A stretch of DNA of 64,000 nt, taken from the IMG/VR virus record IMGVR_UViG_3300017917_001996, positions 186,001 through 250,000 of that record; one strand, given 5' to 3'. The translations under genes and the position numbers were made by a program. Below the pieces are notes generated by a model. It saw nothing but the letters and a program-made list of their open reading frames with translations, had not been told where the DNA came from and did not search any database. Origin of the DNA: a virus. Positions 9,684-18,076 of the stretch are shown here, piece after piece (the stretch's first letter is position 1; each line of letters starts with the position of its first letter).

Positions 9684-10613
9684 ATGACATTTGACCTAGG
9701 CGTTATACAAAGACAACAAAAACGTATTCCCTACGGTGAAGCGGTGTTTACAACTCCAGGTACATTTACCTGGACTGCACCCTTTTATGTTGATAGAGTT
9801 TGTGTAGTCTGCATTGGCGGCGGCGGTGGGGGCCAAGCTAGAAAAGATTCAACTCCAAATCATCTTCGTGGTGGTGCAGGCGGCGGTCTCGGCTGGCGCA
9901 ATCAAATTCCGGTAGTACCAGGACAAACCTATACTGTAGTAGTTGGTGGCGGTGCACCGGGCGGCGCAACTTCCGCTGCTATGACAGATAATGTTTACCC
10001 AACTAGCAATGGTGGAGATAGTTATTTTATTGATACTAACACTGTAAAAGGTGGCGGTGGCGCCAGTGCATCACCAGACGTATTTTATGCTCCAGGCGGC
10101 GACTACATTGGTGACGGCGGTGGCCTTGGTGGCGCAGGCGCCGGAGGTTTTGGGTTTTCTGGTTTAGGAAGCACAGGTGGCGGTGGCGGCGCTGGTGGCT
10201 ATCTCGGTGCAGGCGGAAATGCCGGAGGCTCTTTACAAGGGATGGATCCACAGCCAGGTCAAGGAGGTGCAGGAGGCGGCGGCGGTTCTCTCGATGATGG
10301 AGTAAATCCTAATCACGGCACAGGCGCCGGCGGCGGCGGTACTGGTATATATGGCATAGGTGAAAGCGGTATAGCAGGCACAAATTCGGCTACTACGCCT
10401 ACCGGTGGTTTAGGTGGTAGCAACGGCACCAATGGTATACGGCATAGCACTGTGTTTGTCGGCGGACGTGGAGGCGGACAGTACGGCGGCGGCGGTGCAG
10501 CCACTGGTTTTGATCCTATACCAATGGTAATTAAAGGTGCCGATGGCGGTTCGGGTGCAGTTAGAATAATATGGGGAACCAGCCGAAACTTCCCTGATGC
10601 CAATGTTGGTTAA
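9684..10613 (+). CDS. Glycine-rich tail adhesin/tip protein
   Basis: 309 residues. An N-terminal segment (about 20-50) reads like the beta strand preceding Gly-rich tip domains (FTTPGTFTWTAP, then VCVVCIGGGGGG), followed by about 230 residues dominated by GGG/GGAGG runs. It ends with the characteristic GAVRIIWG strand and a short tail (FPDANVG), a terminal signature common in structural proteins of T4-like marine phages. It shares the glycine-rich architecture with the C-terminus of the 1431-5555 protein, so both probably form polyglycine-helix host-recognition tips. Glycosylation by the neighbouring polyprotein is possible but only inferred from position. Confidence 0.75.
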   Translation: MTFDLGVIQRQQKRIPYGEAVFTTPGTFTWTAPFYVDRVCVVCIGGGGGGQARKDSTPNHLRGGAGGGLGWRNQIPVVPGQTYTVVVGGGAPGGATSAAMTDNVYPTSNGGDSYFIDTNTVKGGGGASASPDVFYAPGGDYIGDGGGLGGAGAGGFGFSGLGSTGGGGGAGGYLGAGGNAGGSLQGMDPQPGQGGAGGGGGSLDDGVNPNHGTGAGGGGTGIYGIGESGIAGTNSATTPTGGLGGSNGTNGIRHSTVFVGGRGGGQYGGGGAATGFDPIPMVIKGADGGSGAVRIIWGTSRNFPDANVG

Positions 10614-10620
10614 TTGAGAC

Positions 10621-10649
10621 TTGATCTTTTGATTGGCATTTGCTATAGT
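10621..10649 (+). promoter_or_regulatory. sigma70-like promoter, predicted leaderless
   Basis: TTGATC (10621-10626), 17-base spacer, TATAGT (10644-10649). The ATG at 10657 is seven bases after the -10 box. This geometry, together with the conserved KVFVNGSFD start, decides in favour of 10657 over the upstream in-frame start at 10633, which lies inside the promoter. Confidence 0.7.
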
Positions 10650-10656
10650 AGCAAAT

Positions 10657-11058
10657 ATGAAAAAAGTGTTTGTTAACGGCTCCTTTGATTTATTACATCC
10701 TGGGCACATTAAGTTATTAAATACTGCTCGTAGTCTAGGTGACTATCTAATGGTAGCCATAGACTCTGATCGACGAATAGCCGAAAAGAAAGGTCCAGAC
10801 CGTCCTGTTAACAATCAATTTACTAGATACGTTTTGATGAGCAACATCAAAGCAGTTGATCAAGTTGTTGTTTTTGACAGCGACAGTGAATTAGAAGATA
10901 TTATTAAAAATTTTCAACCAGACATTATGATGGTAGGCAGCGACTGGCGAGGACGTACAGTAATTGGATCGCAGTATGCAGGCCATTTAGAGTTTTTCGA
11001 AAGACAAGATGATTATTCAACTACCAGTATACTCCAAAATTATATTAATCGGAGATAA
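10657..11058 (+). CDS. Heptose-1-phosphate adenylyltransferase-like (HldE C-domain type)
   Basis: 133 residues of the cytidylyltransferase-like nucleotidyltransferase fold. The nucleotide-binding HPGH is at residues 14-17, following VNGSFDLL, and the STTSIL motif near 121-126 corresponds to the conserved ISSTxI loop. In bacteria this domain forms the C-terminal half of HldE/RfaE and makes ADP-heptose (or the analogous glycerol-phosphate nucleotide). Here it is a separate gene placed before, not after, the kinase. The next gene overlaps it by 50 bases. A TagD-type glycerol-3-phosphate cytidylyltransferase is the alternative, but the kinase neighbour favours heptose. Confidence 0.75.
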   Translation: MKKVFVNGSFDLLHPGHIKLLNTARSLGDYLMVAIDSDRRIAEKKGPDRPVNNQFTRYVLMSNIKAVDQVVVFDSDSELEDIIKNFQPDIMMVGSDWRGRTVIGSQYAGHLEFFERQDDYSTTSILQNYINRR

Positions 11059-11767
11059 CTGCATCGATCAATACCAATACGGCACTGTAGATCGTATTAG
11101 CCCTGAAGCTCCTGTTCCGGTGTTTAAGCCTGAATCAGAAGAATCTCGCCCTGGTATGGCTGCAAATGTTCAAAAAAACCTTGAAGCACTAGGACTAACA
11201 GTGGATGCATATTTAGGTCCGGCAAGCACTAAAACAAGATTGATAGATACCAGGAGTCAACAGCATATTGTTAGAATTGATAACGATGTACTGGCAGACC
11301 CAATTGATATATCAGGAATTGATTTCAAACACGCTCAGGCTGTGGTAATATCTGATTACAACAAAGGTTCAGTTACATACGACATGGTTGAACAAATTGT
11401 AGACCAATTTAAAGGACCTATTTTTGTTGATTCTAAAAAACACGAATTGGCAAGATTCGATGGATGCATTGTTAAGATAAATGAAAATGAATACCGTTCT
11501 AGAAATAGTATCAATGACAACTTAATTGTTACATTAGGTGCATATGGTGCTATGTGGAAACAGTACAACAATGAAGAATTCTTTGATGCAGAAAATGTAG
11601 AGATAGCTGATGTATGTGGAGCAGGTGACACCTTCCTTGCAGCTCTAGTTTATCAATATCTGAAATCAAAAAATATACCTGATGCGATTCGATTTGCTAT
11701 CCGTGCCAGCGCAGTTACAGTACAACATATAGGAGTATATGCTCCTAGACTAGAGGAAATTAAATGA
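11009..11767 (+). CDS. PfkB-family kinase, HldE heptose-kinase-like
   Basis: 252 residues. The N-terminus matches the heptose-7-phosphate kinase half of HldE: ILIGDNCIDQYQYG, then RISPEAPVPVF (residues 29-39) and RPGMAANV (47-54, where the usual GG is GM). The PfkB catalytic signature GAGDTF is at 204-209 with the base Asp at 207. It is shorter than the 310-320 residues usual for this domain. The reaction would be phosphorylation at C1 of D-glycero-D-manno-heptose 7-phosphate. The ATG lies inside the upstream adenylyltransferase gene; its TGA overlaps the ATG of the next gene, so the four genes from 10657 to 12431 form one translationally coupled operon. Confidence 0.8.
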   Translation: MIIQLPVYSKIILIGDNCIDQYQYGTVDRISPEAPVPVFKPESEESRPGMAANVQKNLEALGLTVDAYLGPASTKTRLIDTRSQQHIVRIDNDVLADPIDISGIDFKHAQAVVISDYNKGSVTYDMVEQIVDQFKGPIFVDSKKHELARFDGCIVKINENEYRSRNSINDNLIVTLGAYGAMWKQYNNEEFFDAENVEIADVCGAGDTFLAALVYQYLKSKNIPDAIRFAIRASAVTVQHIGVYAPRLEEIK

Positions 11768-12123
11768 CAAGACTAATGGGTCGAGTAGAAAAAGGTTGGG
11801 GTTCTGAAGAAATTTGGGCCACTAACGACAAGTATTGTGGCAAGCTAATGCACTTCAACACAGGTGCAAAATTCAGTATGCACTTCCATGCTACAAAGGA
11901 TGAAACTTGGTATGTTCTCAGTGGGCAGTTTAGTGTATTCTATATTGATACTAAAGATGCTACTTTACACGAAGCACAATTAAGTACTGGTGACACTTGG
12001 CACAATGCTCCGTTATTACCTCACCAGTTAGTATGCGTAGAAGCAGGTACAATTATTGAAGTCAGTACTCCGGACTCAGTTGAGGATAATTATAGAGTAG
12101 CAAAAGGTGATAGTCAAAAATGA
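11764..12123 (+). CDS. Cupin, sugar-isomerase-like
   Basis: 119-residue single-domain cupin. The metal-binding pattern is visible as MHFHATKDETWYVLSG (two His and a Glu) and a second-strand His at HQLV. It resembles the C-terminal cupin of mannose-6-phosphate isomerase/mannose-1-phosphate guanylyltransferase enzymes. It starts in an ATGA overlap with the kinase gene and ends in an ATGA overlap with the phosphatase gene, so a role in the same nucleotide-sugar pathway (an isomerase or epimerase step) is likely but the substrate is unknown. Confidence 0.7.
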   Translation: MTRLMGRVEKGWGSEEIWATNDKYCGKLMHFNTGAKFSMHFHATKDETWYVLSGQFSVFYIDTKDATLHEAQLSTGDTWHNAPLLPHQLVCVEAGTIIEVSTPDSVEDNYRVAKGDSQK

Positions 12124-12431
12124 AATATATTGTAGACATTGATGGTACTATCTGTACCAACACTAAAGGTGATTATCAAAGTGCAGAACCTTTTATGGAC
12201 AGGATTTCATACTTCAATAATCTGTTTGACCAAGGGCACGAAATACATTATTGGACTGCTCGTGGGGGCAATTCGGGTATCGATTGGACCACACTAACAC
12301 AACAGCAATTTGCCAATTGGCAGGTGAAATACACTACATTGAAGTTGGGTAAGCCTGTTTATGATGTATGGATTGATGACAAGGCTTTTAACGGTGACAC
12401 CTACTTTGAGGATGTTAAGCGTTACAGTTAA
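12120..12431 (+). CDS. Small HAD-superfamily phosphatase
   Basis: 103 residues. The HAD nucleophile motif is DIDGT at residues 6-10, the second motif is WTARGG, and the acidic motif is IDDKAF. Size and sequence resemble the capsule-biosynthesis phosphatases of the EcbF/BcbF type. In this operon it could remove the C7 phosphate from heptose bisphosphate (the GmhB role), but that is inference. It is the last gene of the operon and converges with the Nudix gene on the other strand, overlapping by 17 bases. Confidence 0.7.
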   Translation: MKYIVDIDGTICTNTKGDYQSAEPFMDRISYFNNLFDQGHEIHYWTARGGNSGIDWTTLTQQQFANWQVKYTTLKLGKPVYDVWIDDKAFNGDTYFEDVKRYS

Positions 12432-12852
12432 CTTCGGCTACTTTAATTTTAGCCATAATAGTTTCTGAGTTAAAAGTTCTATTAACGCCAGGGTGTGTAG
12501 GTTTCGGAATAGAGGTCAATGGCACCCAAGCATAACCTACGTGTTCATTGTTTAACACAGGAACAAACTCGTACTCAACAGCAATAAAAAACGTATGGTA
12601 AACAAACTGTTCGTTGTTGCTGGTAAACATCTCAATGGGTACCATTTTAGGTGCAATGATAGTACCACCTAGTTCTTCTAGGATTTCTCTTTCTAGTCCC
12701 TGTGAAACAGTTTCGCCAGGGTTTATCTTTCCGCCTGGTAAACCCCATGTTGCTGACCAACTTCCTGACCCTCGTAACAAGAAAAGATAACGCTGAGTAT
12801 CTTTAGCATAAATCAGTGCGCCAACACCTTCGGTCAAGGCACGAAACTCCAC
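12415..12852 (-). CDS. Nudix hydrolase
   Basis: About 145 residues. A complete Nudix box (G-x5-E-x7-R-E-x2-E-E-x-G) is present: GGKINPGE then REILEELG. The protein hydrolyses a nucleoside diphosphate linked to another moiety: a nucleotide sugar, an oxidised dNTP or an mRNA cap are possibilities. The frame is open further upstream (ATG at 12906 or 12891), but those starts overlap the gp15 gene by 58-73 bases and their first 18 residues look non-conserved; the GTG at 12852 is chosen because the fold starts there. Last gene of the minus-strand late unit, after gp14 and gp15. Confidence 0.75.
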   Translation of the reverse strand: MEFRALTEGVGALIYAKDTQRYLFLLRGSGSWSATWGLPGGKINPGETVSQGLEREILEELGGTIIAPKMVPIEMFTSNNEQFVYHTFFIAVEYEFVPVLNNEHVGYAWVPLTSIPKPTHPGVNRTFNSETIMAKIKVAEVNCNA

Positions 12853-14216
12853 GCCCCTGCGCCGTAACGTCCTTCCACTGATTTGGTCCATTGATTGTCT
12901 TTCCATTTGTATTGAGTATTAGTTCTAAGGTTGGTTACGTATTTTACATTAGTTGAGGCATTACTGTCAAAGGAAACAGTCCACTTAGCACCATCAAATT
13001 CAATAATATCATTGGTTTGAGCAATTAACTCAGGTTGACCTGGCTTGTGCCAAACGGCTGCGCCTTCGTCGTTGGCTGCATTGCCAATGTCATTGAGTAT
13101 CAAATACCTTGTTCCAGCAGCTGGTGTAAGTAAATCAGAATCTACTTTAACGTTTAAAGGATCAATGATTGCAGTGACAGGAGCAAGGTTATTAGCCGGA
13201 AGAGTGTCAATGATAGGTGTAAACAATAATAATGTAGCATCGCTTGGATGATATGCTACAGTACCGACTACAGTGGTTCCTGCTTGACTTAGTCTGATTT
13301 GACTGATGCCGTTGGTTAATGTTCCGTAATCTCTAATAATATCGACCCATTTTATATCATTAGTAGTAAATGAAGTAGCACCTGGTATAAAATCACTGGT
13401 GTAATCTGATGTAGAAATTTTCAATGTGTTGCCTATATACAGAACACCATAATTCGAAGGTGTGTAGATTCGTCTAGACAGTAACGTTGATTGACTTAGA
13501 TCAAATGTACCAGCAGCATGGTCGATGGTATTATTTGAATCCCATATGCTTTCAATGATACGCTGTATGACGCCCATCTTTTTAACTTTAGCAGGTGCAC
13601 TAAACCAAATTGGAATATCAAATGTTAATGTGGCTATGTCAATGGCGTCTTCGGCACCCATTGGAATTGTGCGGCTAGTAAAGTTAGTATCGGTTAATGT
13701 AACGTAGGTTAAGCTGGTCCAGTCTACATAGTTGTCTGTGCTTTGTATTTCTAAACTTGGATTGAACAAAACTGAAATTTGTTCTAGTAACTGTAACTTT
13801 TGCTCAGTATTACTGGTCCAGATATCGCATTTTAACGTCAGCATATATGGAACAGGCATTAATCTTTCAACTGTAATTAAGTCTCCCTGTTCGCTTGTAA
13901 ACTCGCCTGCTTCATTAATAGCACGTTCACGAAGATGTACCTTGCTGACATGGAATGGTTCTTGCATTCTTTTTTGGTCATAGCGTAATGCACTAATGTA
14001 CACACTCATAGCAGGCACAGTTGGTGTACTGTTTTCGCTATTGTTGCGTAGAATCATAGCTACCTGGCGGCTGCCGTCACCGTAATATATAGGTACCTGA
14101 AGTAGTGTAGGATTTCCTTGGTCATTGTATCCAATGGCCACTTGGAAATTACTCATCATCCTTATAAACTGCTGTAAGAATCTTCTTATCTGCCCTGAGT
14201 AAAAATATGAATTCAT
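12834..14216 (-). CDS. 15: Tail sheath stabiliser/completion protein, gp15-like
   Basis: 460 residues. Recognised by the N-terminal YFYSGQIRR followed by features shared with gp15 of T4-like marine phages: YDQKRMQEPF, RLMPVPYMLTL, DIWTSNTEQKLQLLEQI, NYVDWTSLTYV and SAPAKVKKMG. In T4, gp15 caps the tail below the neck and contacts the sheath. The C-terminal 170 residues (from about 290) carry beta-strand material and repeated KW motifs and look like an added domain; T4 gp15 is only 272 residues. It is transcribed with gp14 from the minus strand, six bases downstream of it. Confidence 0.75.
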   Translation of the reverse strand: MNSYFYSGQIRRFLQQFIRMMSNFQVAIGYNDQGNPTLLQVPIYYGDGSRQVAMILRNNSENSTPTVPAMSVYISALRYDQKRMQEPFHVSKVHLRERAINEAGEFTSEQGDLITVERLMPVPYMLTLKCDIWTSNTEQKLQLLEQISVLFNPSLEIQSTDNYVDWTSLTYVTLTDTNFTSRTIPMGAEDAIDIATLTFDIPIWFSAPAKVKKMGVIQRIIESIWDSNNTIDHAAGTFDLSQSTLLSRRIYTPSNYGVLYIGNTLKISTSDYTSDFIPGATSFTTNDIKWVDIIRDYGTLTNGISQIRLSQAGTTVVGTVAYHPSDATLLLFTPIIDTLPANNLAPVTAIIDPLNVKVDSDLLTPAAGTRYLILNDIGNAANDEGAAVWHKPGQPELIAQTNDIIEFDGAKWTVSFDSNASTNVKYVTNLRTNTQYKWKDNQWTKSVEGRYGAGAWSFVP

Positions 14217-14221
14217 TTTAA

Positions 14222-15331
14222 TTATTTGTAATCAGCACGAGGTTTCAATACTTCGTGTAAGTTTTGTTTTTCGTTGTGCGTATTACCATTCTTATCAACA
14301 AAGGTATTGCTATTGTTGATAAAGGTGTTACGTAGTGTATCATTACCATCGACACCATTGGTCAAATTGGTTCTTACAGAATCTTCGATCTTAATCCAAC
14401 GACGGCCGTCATATCTAAATAACCTATTTGGCATGTAATCAACACGCAGGCAGTAATCTCCTGTTGCAGGATTAGCTGGAAAACTAATACCAGAGGTCAT
14501 TGGTAAACCGTTTGGTGTTGAACCATCGCCAGTTAGATAACCTTTAACTGAAAAGTCCGGTGTTTCTGCGTTTTTAGATTTATGATAGATAGGAATAGTG
14601 TCGTATCCACTGCGTGGAACTTCAGTTTCTGCTTGTTCAACAATAGCGTCATTGATAAATTTATAGTTGTTGTAGGTACTAATCAAATCACCTAATGGTG
14701 TAGAATCAGGTTCGCCATCACCATCTGTGTCCACTGTCTTAATATTCTTAAGTATGTCTTTGTATTCTTGGCTATCTACTAGAGGATTTAATTTAACACG
14801 CCAAATGTGTGGCCACCAAGTTGCGCTAAATCCTTCAGAACTTCTAGTACAGTCGCTGACCACAAAGAAACGTTTTAGTGCAGCAGGTAAATCTGGGTTC
14901 AGCGCATCATAATCAGTTAGGTGTACTAACTCAAGTACGTCGCCGTTCATGATCCTACGCCCTAGAGTTTCAACCATGTCATTTAAGTGAAATGACATGA
15001 ATAGAGTACCTGTTTGTAAAAATAAACCAAATTGCGTTAGATCAAAGTCATTGTCGCTAACGGTGTAAATACCTCGTAGGCTGTAAACACTGGTATCGTA
15101 TTTGCGATCTCTGTTTTCCAAAAATAGTAAATCTTGGATGTTGAGTTCGCTTTGTGTAGTGTACGCAGGCCTAGTAGCATCTCCGGGTGGTTGATTGCTA
15201 GCTGCGGCACCTAGATATTTGTGTACTAAGATAGACGTACCGCCGATAAAAAACATCTCTGACATTCTGCGGTCAAAGAATTTGTAATCGTTTGTATGTT
15301 TGCCGTCTTTCCAAAGTGATAAACGTGGCAC
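14222..15331 (-). CDS. 14: Neck protein, gp14-like
   Basis: 369 residues from a GTG start with an AAGGA Shine-Dalgarno site upstream. The core matches gp14 of T4-like phages: RRMSEMFFIGGTSILVHKYLG, ENRDRKYDTSVYSLRGIY, DNDFDLTQFGLFLQ, HLNDMVETLGR and GDVLELVHL. In T4, gp13 and gp14 form the neck collar joining head and tail. It is longer than T4 gp14 (256 residues). A DTDGDGEPD stretch near residue 200 looks like a calcium-binding loop. Gene 14 and gene 15 lie on the strand opposite gene 13, unlike the usual 13-14-15 order. Confidence 0.8.
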   Translation of the reverse strand: MPRLSLWKDGKHTNDYKFFDRRMSEMFFIGGTSILVHKYLGAAASNQPPGDATRPAYTTQSELNIQDLLFLENRDRKYDTSVYSLRGIYTVSDNDFDLTQFGLFLQTGTLFMSFHLNDMVETLGRRIMNGDVLELVHLTDYDALNPDLPAALKRFFVVSDCTRSSEGFSATWWPHIWRVKLNPLVDSQEYKDILKNIKTVDTDGDGEPDSTPLGDLISTYNNYKFINDAIVEQAETEVPRSGYDTIPIYHKSKNAETPDFSVKGYLTGDGSTPNGLPMTSGISFPANPATGDYCLRVDYMPNRLFRYDGRRWIKIEDSVRTNLTNGVDGNDTLRNTFINNSNTFVDKNGNTHNEKQNLHEVLKPRADYK

Positions 15332-15354
15332 AATAATGTCCTTAGAGTATTAAT

Positions 15355-15362
15355 TATTTATG
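15355..15362 (-). promoter_or_regulatory. Late promoter (minus strand)
   Basis: CATAAATA on the minus strand. The predicted start at about 15349 gives an 18-base leader with an AAGGA site before the GTG of gene 14. Divergent from the sigma70-like promoter at 15365. Confidence 0.65.
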
Positions 15363-15364
15363 GT

Positions 15365-15393
15365 TTGACAGGCTAACCGTTTTAGTGTATAAT
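15365..15393 (+). promoter_or_regulatory. sigma70-like promoter, predicted leaderless
   Basis: TTGACA at 15365-15370, 17-base spacer, TATAAT at 15388-15393. The ATG at 15401 follows after seven bases with no Shine-Dalgarno site. Confidence 0.8.
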
Positions 15394-15400
15394 TACAGTT

Positions 15401-15667
15401 ATGGACGACTTAGAAGCTGCAAAACAACGTTATGAAGCAATTTTGCCTGCGGCTACTGCAATTCGCAGTTCCAACGTCTGGATTGACTTACGTAGGATGA
15501 CTCGAAATTGTGTCAAAATCTTGGATGAAATCAGCAAAGAAAGTGTTGTTTGTAGACAACGGCATACGGTCACTGCAAAATATAATACTTTAGTTAAAGA
15601 TTATGTAGAAGCTGTAGATGTACTAGAAAAGTACGTAATGCTGGCACACCTATCTGGAGCCAGTTGA
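15401..15667 (+). CDS. Small unknown early protein
   Basis: 88 residues, mostly helical and charged, beginning MDDLEAAKQRYEAI, with no membrane segment or recognised motif. Its start is fixed by the consensus promoter seven bases upstream. The stop overlaps the promoter of the next gene. Function unknown; early expression is inferred from the sigma70-like promoter. Confidence 0.7.
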   Translation: MDDLEAAKQRYEAILPAATAIRSSNVWIDLRRMTRNCVKILDEISKESVVCRQRHTVTAKYNTLVKDYVEAVDVLEKYVMLAHLSGAS

Positions 15668-15692
15668 CACCCTGTCCAAAAGGCTATATAAT
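15664..15692 (+). promoter_or_regulatory. sigma70-like promoter
   Basis: TTGACA at 15664-15669, 17-base spacer, TATAAT at 15687-15692. Here there is a normal leader with an AGGAG site before the ATG at 15717, in contrast to the preceding promoter. Confidence 0.85.
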
Positions 15693-15716
15693 ACAGTATT
15701 CACAACAGGAGTTCAC

Positions 15717-16874
15717 ATGGCTACAGTTGCCGGCGTTAAAATTAAGACCAAAGTGCCCAAGGCACGCAACCCGATCTTCTTTGACGAAAAGTACACTGGT
15801 GGTGAGCCCACATGGCCTGCTGAAGCCAAAGACTGGCCCGAAGATAAATTTGATAGCCGACTTCGAAAGAGTTTTTATTACTACAATTATTACTACAGTC
15901 AGAAAGACTGCAAGAAGTATGTTGTAGAATGGATGAAGTCTACTACAGAGTTTGACCGTGACGAAGTTCGTGCTTTTGAGCGAGCTAACGACAAATGGTT
16001 ACCTATGACAGCCTGTAGCCTAATTATGGCACATCGCCAAGGTATGCCTTTGCGTCCACGCCACATCGAGTTTTTGGACAAGTGTATTCTGGAAGTCATT
16101 GAGCGTAGCAAGGGCGAACCACAGGAAGAAGATGCAGTAGCAACACCTGCCCAGGTTGCAGCCAAACCTACTATCCAAGATCGTCTTAATGAAAAAACCA
16201 GTGAGCTAATTGGTGAGCTTGAAGGCAAATACGACGAGCTCGAAGGCACAAAATTCTATGATTGGTTTGTAGCCAATAACGTTGTGCAAAGCCAACTTGG
16301 CAAGTATGAAGCGGTCTACACCAAGCGTAAAGCTGAACTCGAAGAAGCACAAAGCAAAAAGGATGCACAGCTCAAAGAAGCCTATGCACATTACAAAGCC
16401 TCAGACTTTAAAAAGCACATTTCCTGGATCGATGATCTGCTAACTGCTATCGAGCAATACCGCGGTGTCAAGAAAGCGGCCAAGAAGGCACGAGTTAAAA
16501 AGGCACCTAGCAAAGAGAAAATGGTTGCCAAGCTCAAGTACGCCAAAGAGAACAAAACTCTTAAGGTTGTTAGCATTAATCCCGCTGATATTGTTGGCAG
16601 TGGCGAACTTTGGGTGTATAACCTTAAAACACGCAAGTTGGGCAAGTATGTAGCCGCAAGCTACCAGACTCTGGGCATTAAAGGTACAAGTATCACAGGG
16701 TACGATGTAGATAAGAGTGTGGCCAAGACCCTACGCAAGCCCGAGGAACAGCTCAAAGAGTTTGCCAAAGCGGGTAAAGTAGCTCTTCGTACATATCTAA
16801 AAGATATTAAGGCTGTTGAAGTTAAGCTAAACGGACGTATCAGCGAAGATGTTCTACTGCTAAAAGTGGCCTAA
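15717..16874 (+). CDS. Conserved T4-like phage protein of unknown function
   Basis: 385 residues; lysine-rich with a long charged helical centre (about 160-270, including GVKKAAKKARVKKAPSKEK). The C-terminal part (FAKAGKVALRTYL and LNGRISEDVLLLKV) resembles an unnamed protein I associate with marine T4-like phages. Basic patches suggest nucleic-acid contact, but this is inference. It has its own strong sigma70-like promoter and Shine-Dalgarno site, so it should be expressed early and highly. Confidence 0.7.
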   Translation: MATVAGVKIKTKVPKARNPIFFDEKYTGGEPTWPAEAKDWPEDKFDSRLRKSFYYYNYYYSQKDCKKYVVEWMKSTTEFDRDEVRAFERANDKWLPMTACSLIMAHRQGMPLRPRHIEFLDKCILEVIERSKGEPQEEDAVATPAQVAAKPTIQDRLNEKTSELIGELEGKYDELEGTKFYDWFVANNVVQSQLGKYEAVYTKRKAELEEAQSKKDAQLKEAYAHYKASDFKKHISWIDDLLTAIEQYRGVKKAAKKARVKKAPSKEKMVAKLKYAKENKTLKVVSINPADIVGSGELWVYNLKTRKLGKYVAASYQTLGIKGTSITGYDVDKSVAKTLRKPEEQLKEFAKAGKVALRTYLKDIKAVEVKLNGRISEDVLLLKVA

Positions 16875-16913
16875 GAGTACCCTGTACAGTCCTGTTACAA
16901 GTATAAGTTTTTG

Positions 16914-16921
16914 ACTAAATA
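16914..16921 (+). promoter_or_regulatory. Late promoter for gene 13
   Basis: ACTAAATA. The predicted start near 16927 leaves a short leader with ACAGGA before the ATG at 16943. Confidence 0.6.
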
Positions 16922-16942
16922 CTTGAACAGGATTGTATTTTT

Positions 16943-18076
16943 ATGGCTACAATTAAACCCGGTTTAGACCCAATCACCAAAACACTTACAGCAGACAGCC
17001 TTGGTGGCCCAGGGCCTATTGCCTTTGACGAAACCACAGTTACTGCACTTGACACTAAGCGTAACGAAATAATTGATTACATCAGGTTGCGTCTCGGCGA
17101 CGGAATGGTCGATGTTGAATTAGATTCCGATCATTACTATTTGGCAATTAAAAATGCCTTGATTAAGTATCGTCAAAAAGCGCAAAATGCATACGAAGAA
17201 AGCTATGCATTTTTAAACTTGTTGCCCGAAACACAAGAATACATTCTACCACAAGAAATAATTACAGTCAGACAAGTATTTCGTAGAGGCATTGGTAGTA
17301 TCACTGGTACCACTGCAAGTCAGTTTGAACCTTTTGCATCGGGTTACTTGAACACTTACATGTTGGTAGCAGGCCGCGTCGGTGGCTTGTTAAACTATGA
17401 TCTGTTTGTGCAGTATCAAGAGCAAGCTATGAAGATGTTTGGTGGTTTTATGAATTTCCAATGGAATTCAGTTAGCAAGAAATTAACCTTGGTACGTAAG
17501 ATTCCAGACACTGGGCACACTTACGTAAGATTAAACTCTTTGACTGCTAGCGGAACAGCAGCCGGTAGCACAATAACTATCGTTACTGAAGATGTTTGGA
17601 ATGTTAGTGTAGGCAATAGTCTAGTAATCACCAATTGCCGAGTCAAAGGTTACAATGGTACCTATCAAATACAAACAGTCGATCTAGTTAATAAGACTGT
17701 CACTATTACTGCTAACGGCGAATTACAGGATACTTCGGTAGTTACATTTGATCTAAGAAGCACACAAGTTTGGAGCCCGACCACCGACGTTCCAACTGAA
17801 ACAGTTCTATTGCATACCTACAATTACAAACCTGATGTAATGTTGCTTAACGATCATTTAGTTTATCCTTGGTTACAGGAATATGCCTATAGCTTTGCTA
17901 AAATGATGCTAGGCGAAGCACGTAGCAAGTTTGCACAAATTGCTGGCCCACAGGGTGGCACCACACTTAATGGTGATGCATTAAAAACTGAAGCACTAAC
18001 TGAAATGCAAAAGCTCGAAGAAGAATTAAAGAACTATTCCGACGGTTCTATGCCACTAACTTGGGTAATTGGATAA
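16943..18076 (+). CDS. 13: Neck protein, gp13-like, with inserted beta domain
   Basis: 377 residues. Matches gp13 of T4-like phages: IIDYIRLRLGDGMVDVELD, ALIKYRQKA, QEIITVRQVFRRGIGS, FNFQWN-type strand, then NYKPDVMLLND, MLGEARSKF and AGPQGGTTLNGD. With gp14 it forms the connector collar. About residues 193-276 interrupt the family core with a threonine/valine-rich beta segment (from LNSLTASG to TQVWSP), which looks like a small surface domain inserted in the neck protein. The next gene starts in a TAATG overlap. Confidence 0.85.
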   Translation: MATIKPGLDPITKTLTADSLGGPGPIAFDETTVTALDTKRNEIIDYIRLRLGDGMVDVELDSDHYYLAIKNALIKYRQKAQNAYEESYAFLNLLPETQEYILPQEIITVRQVFRRGIGSITGTTASQFEPFASGYLNTYMLVAGRVGGLLNYDLFVQYQEQAMKMFGGFMNFQWNSVSKKLTLVRKIPDTGHTYVRLNSLTASGTAAGSTITIVTEDVWNVSVGNSLVITNCRVKGYNGTYQIQTVDLVNKTVTITANGELQDTSVVTFDLRSTQVWSPTTDVPTETVLLHTYNYKPDVMLLNDHLVYPWLQEYAYSFAKMMLGEARSKFAQIAGPQGGTTLNGDALKTEALTEMQKLEEELKNYSDGSMPLTWVIG

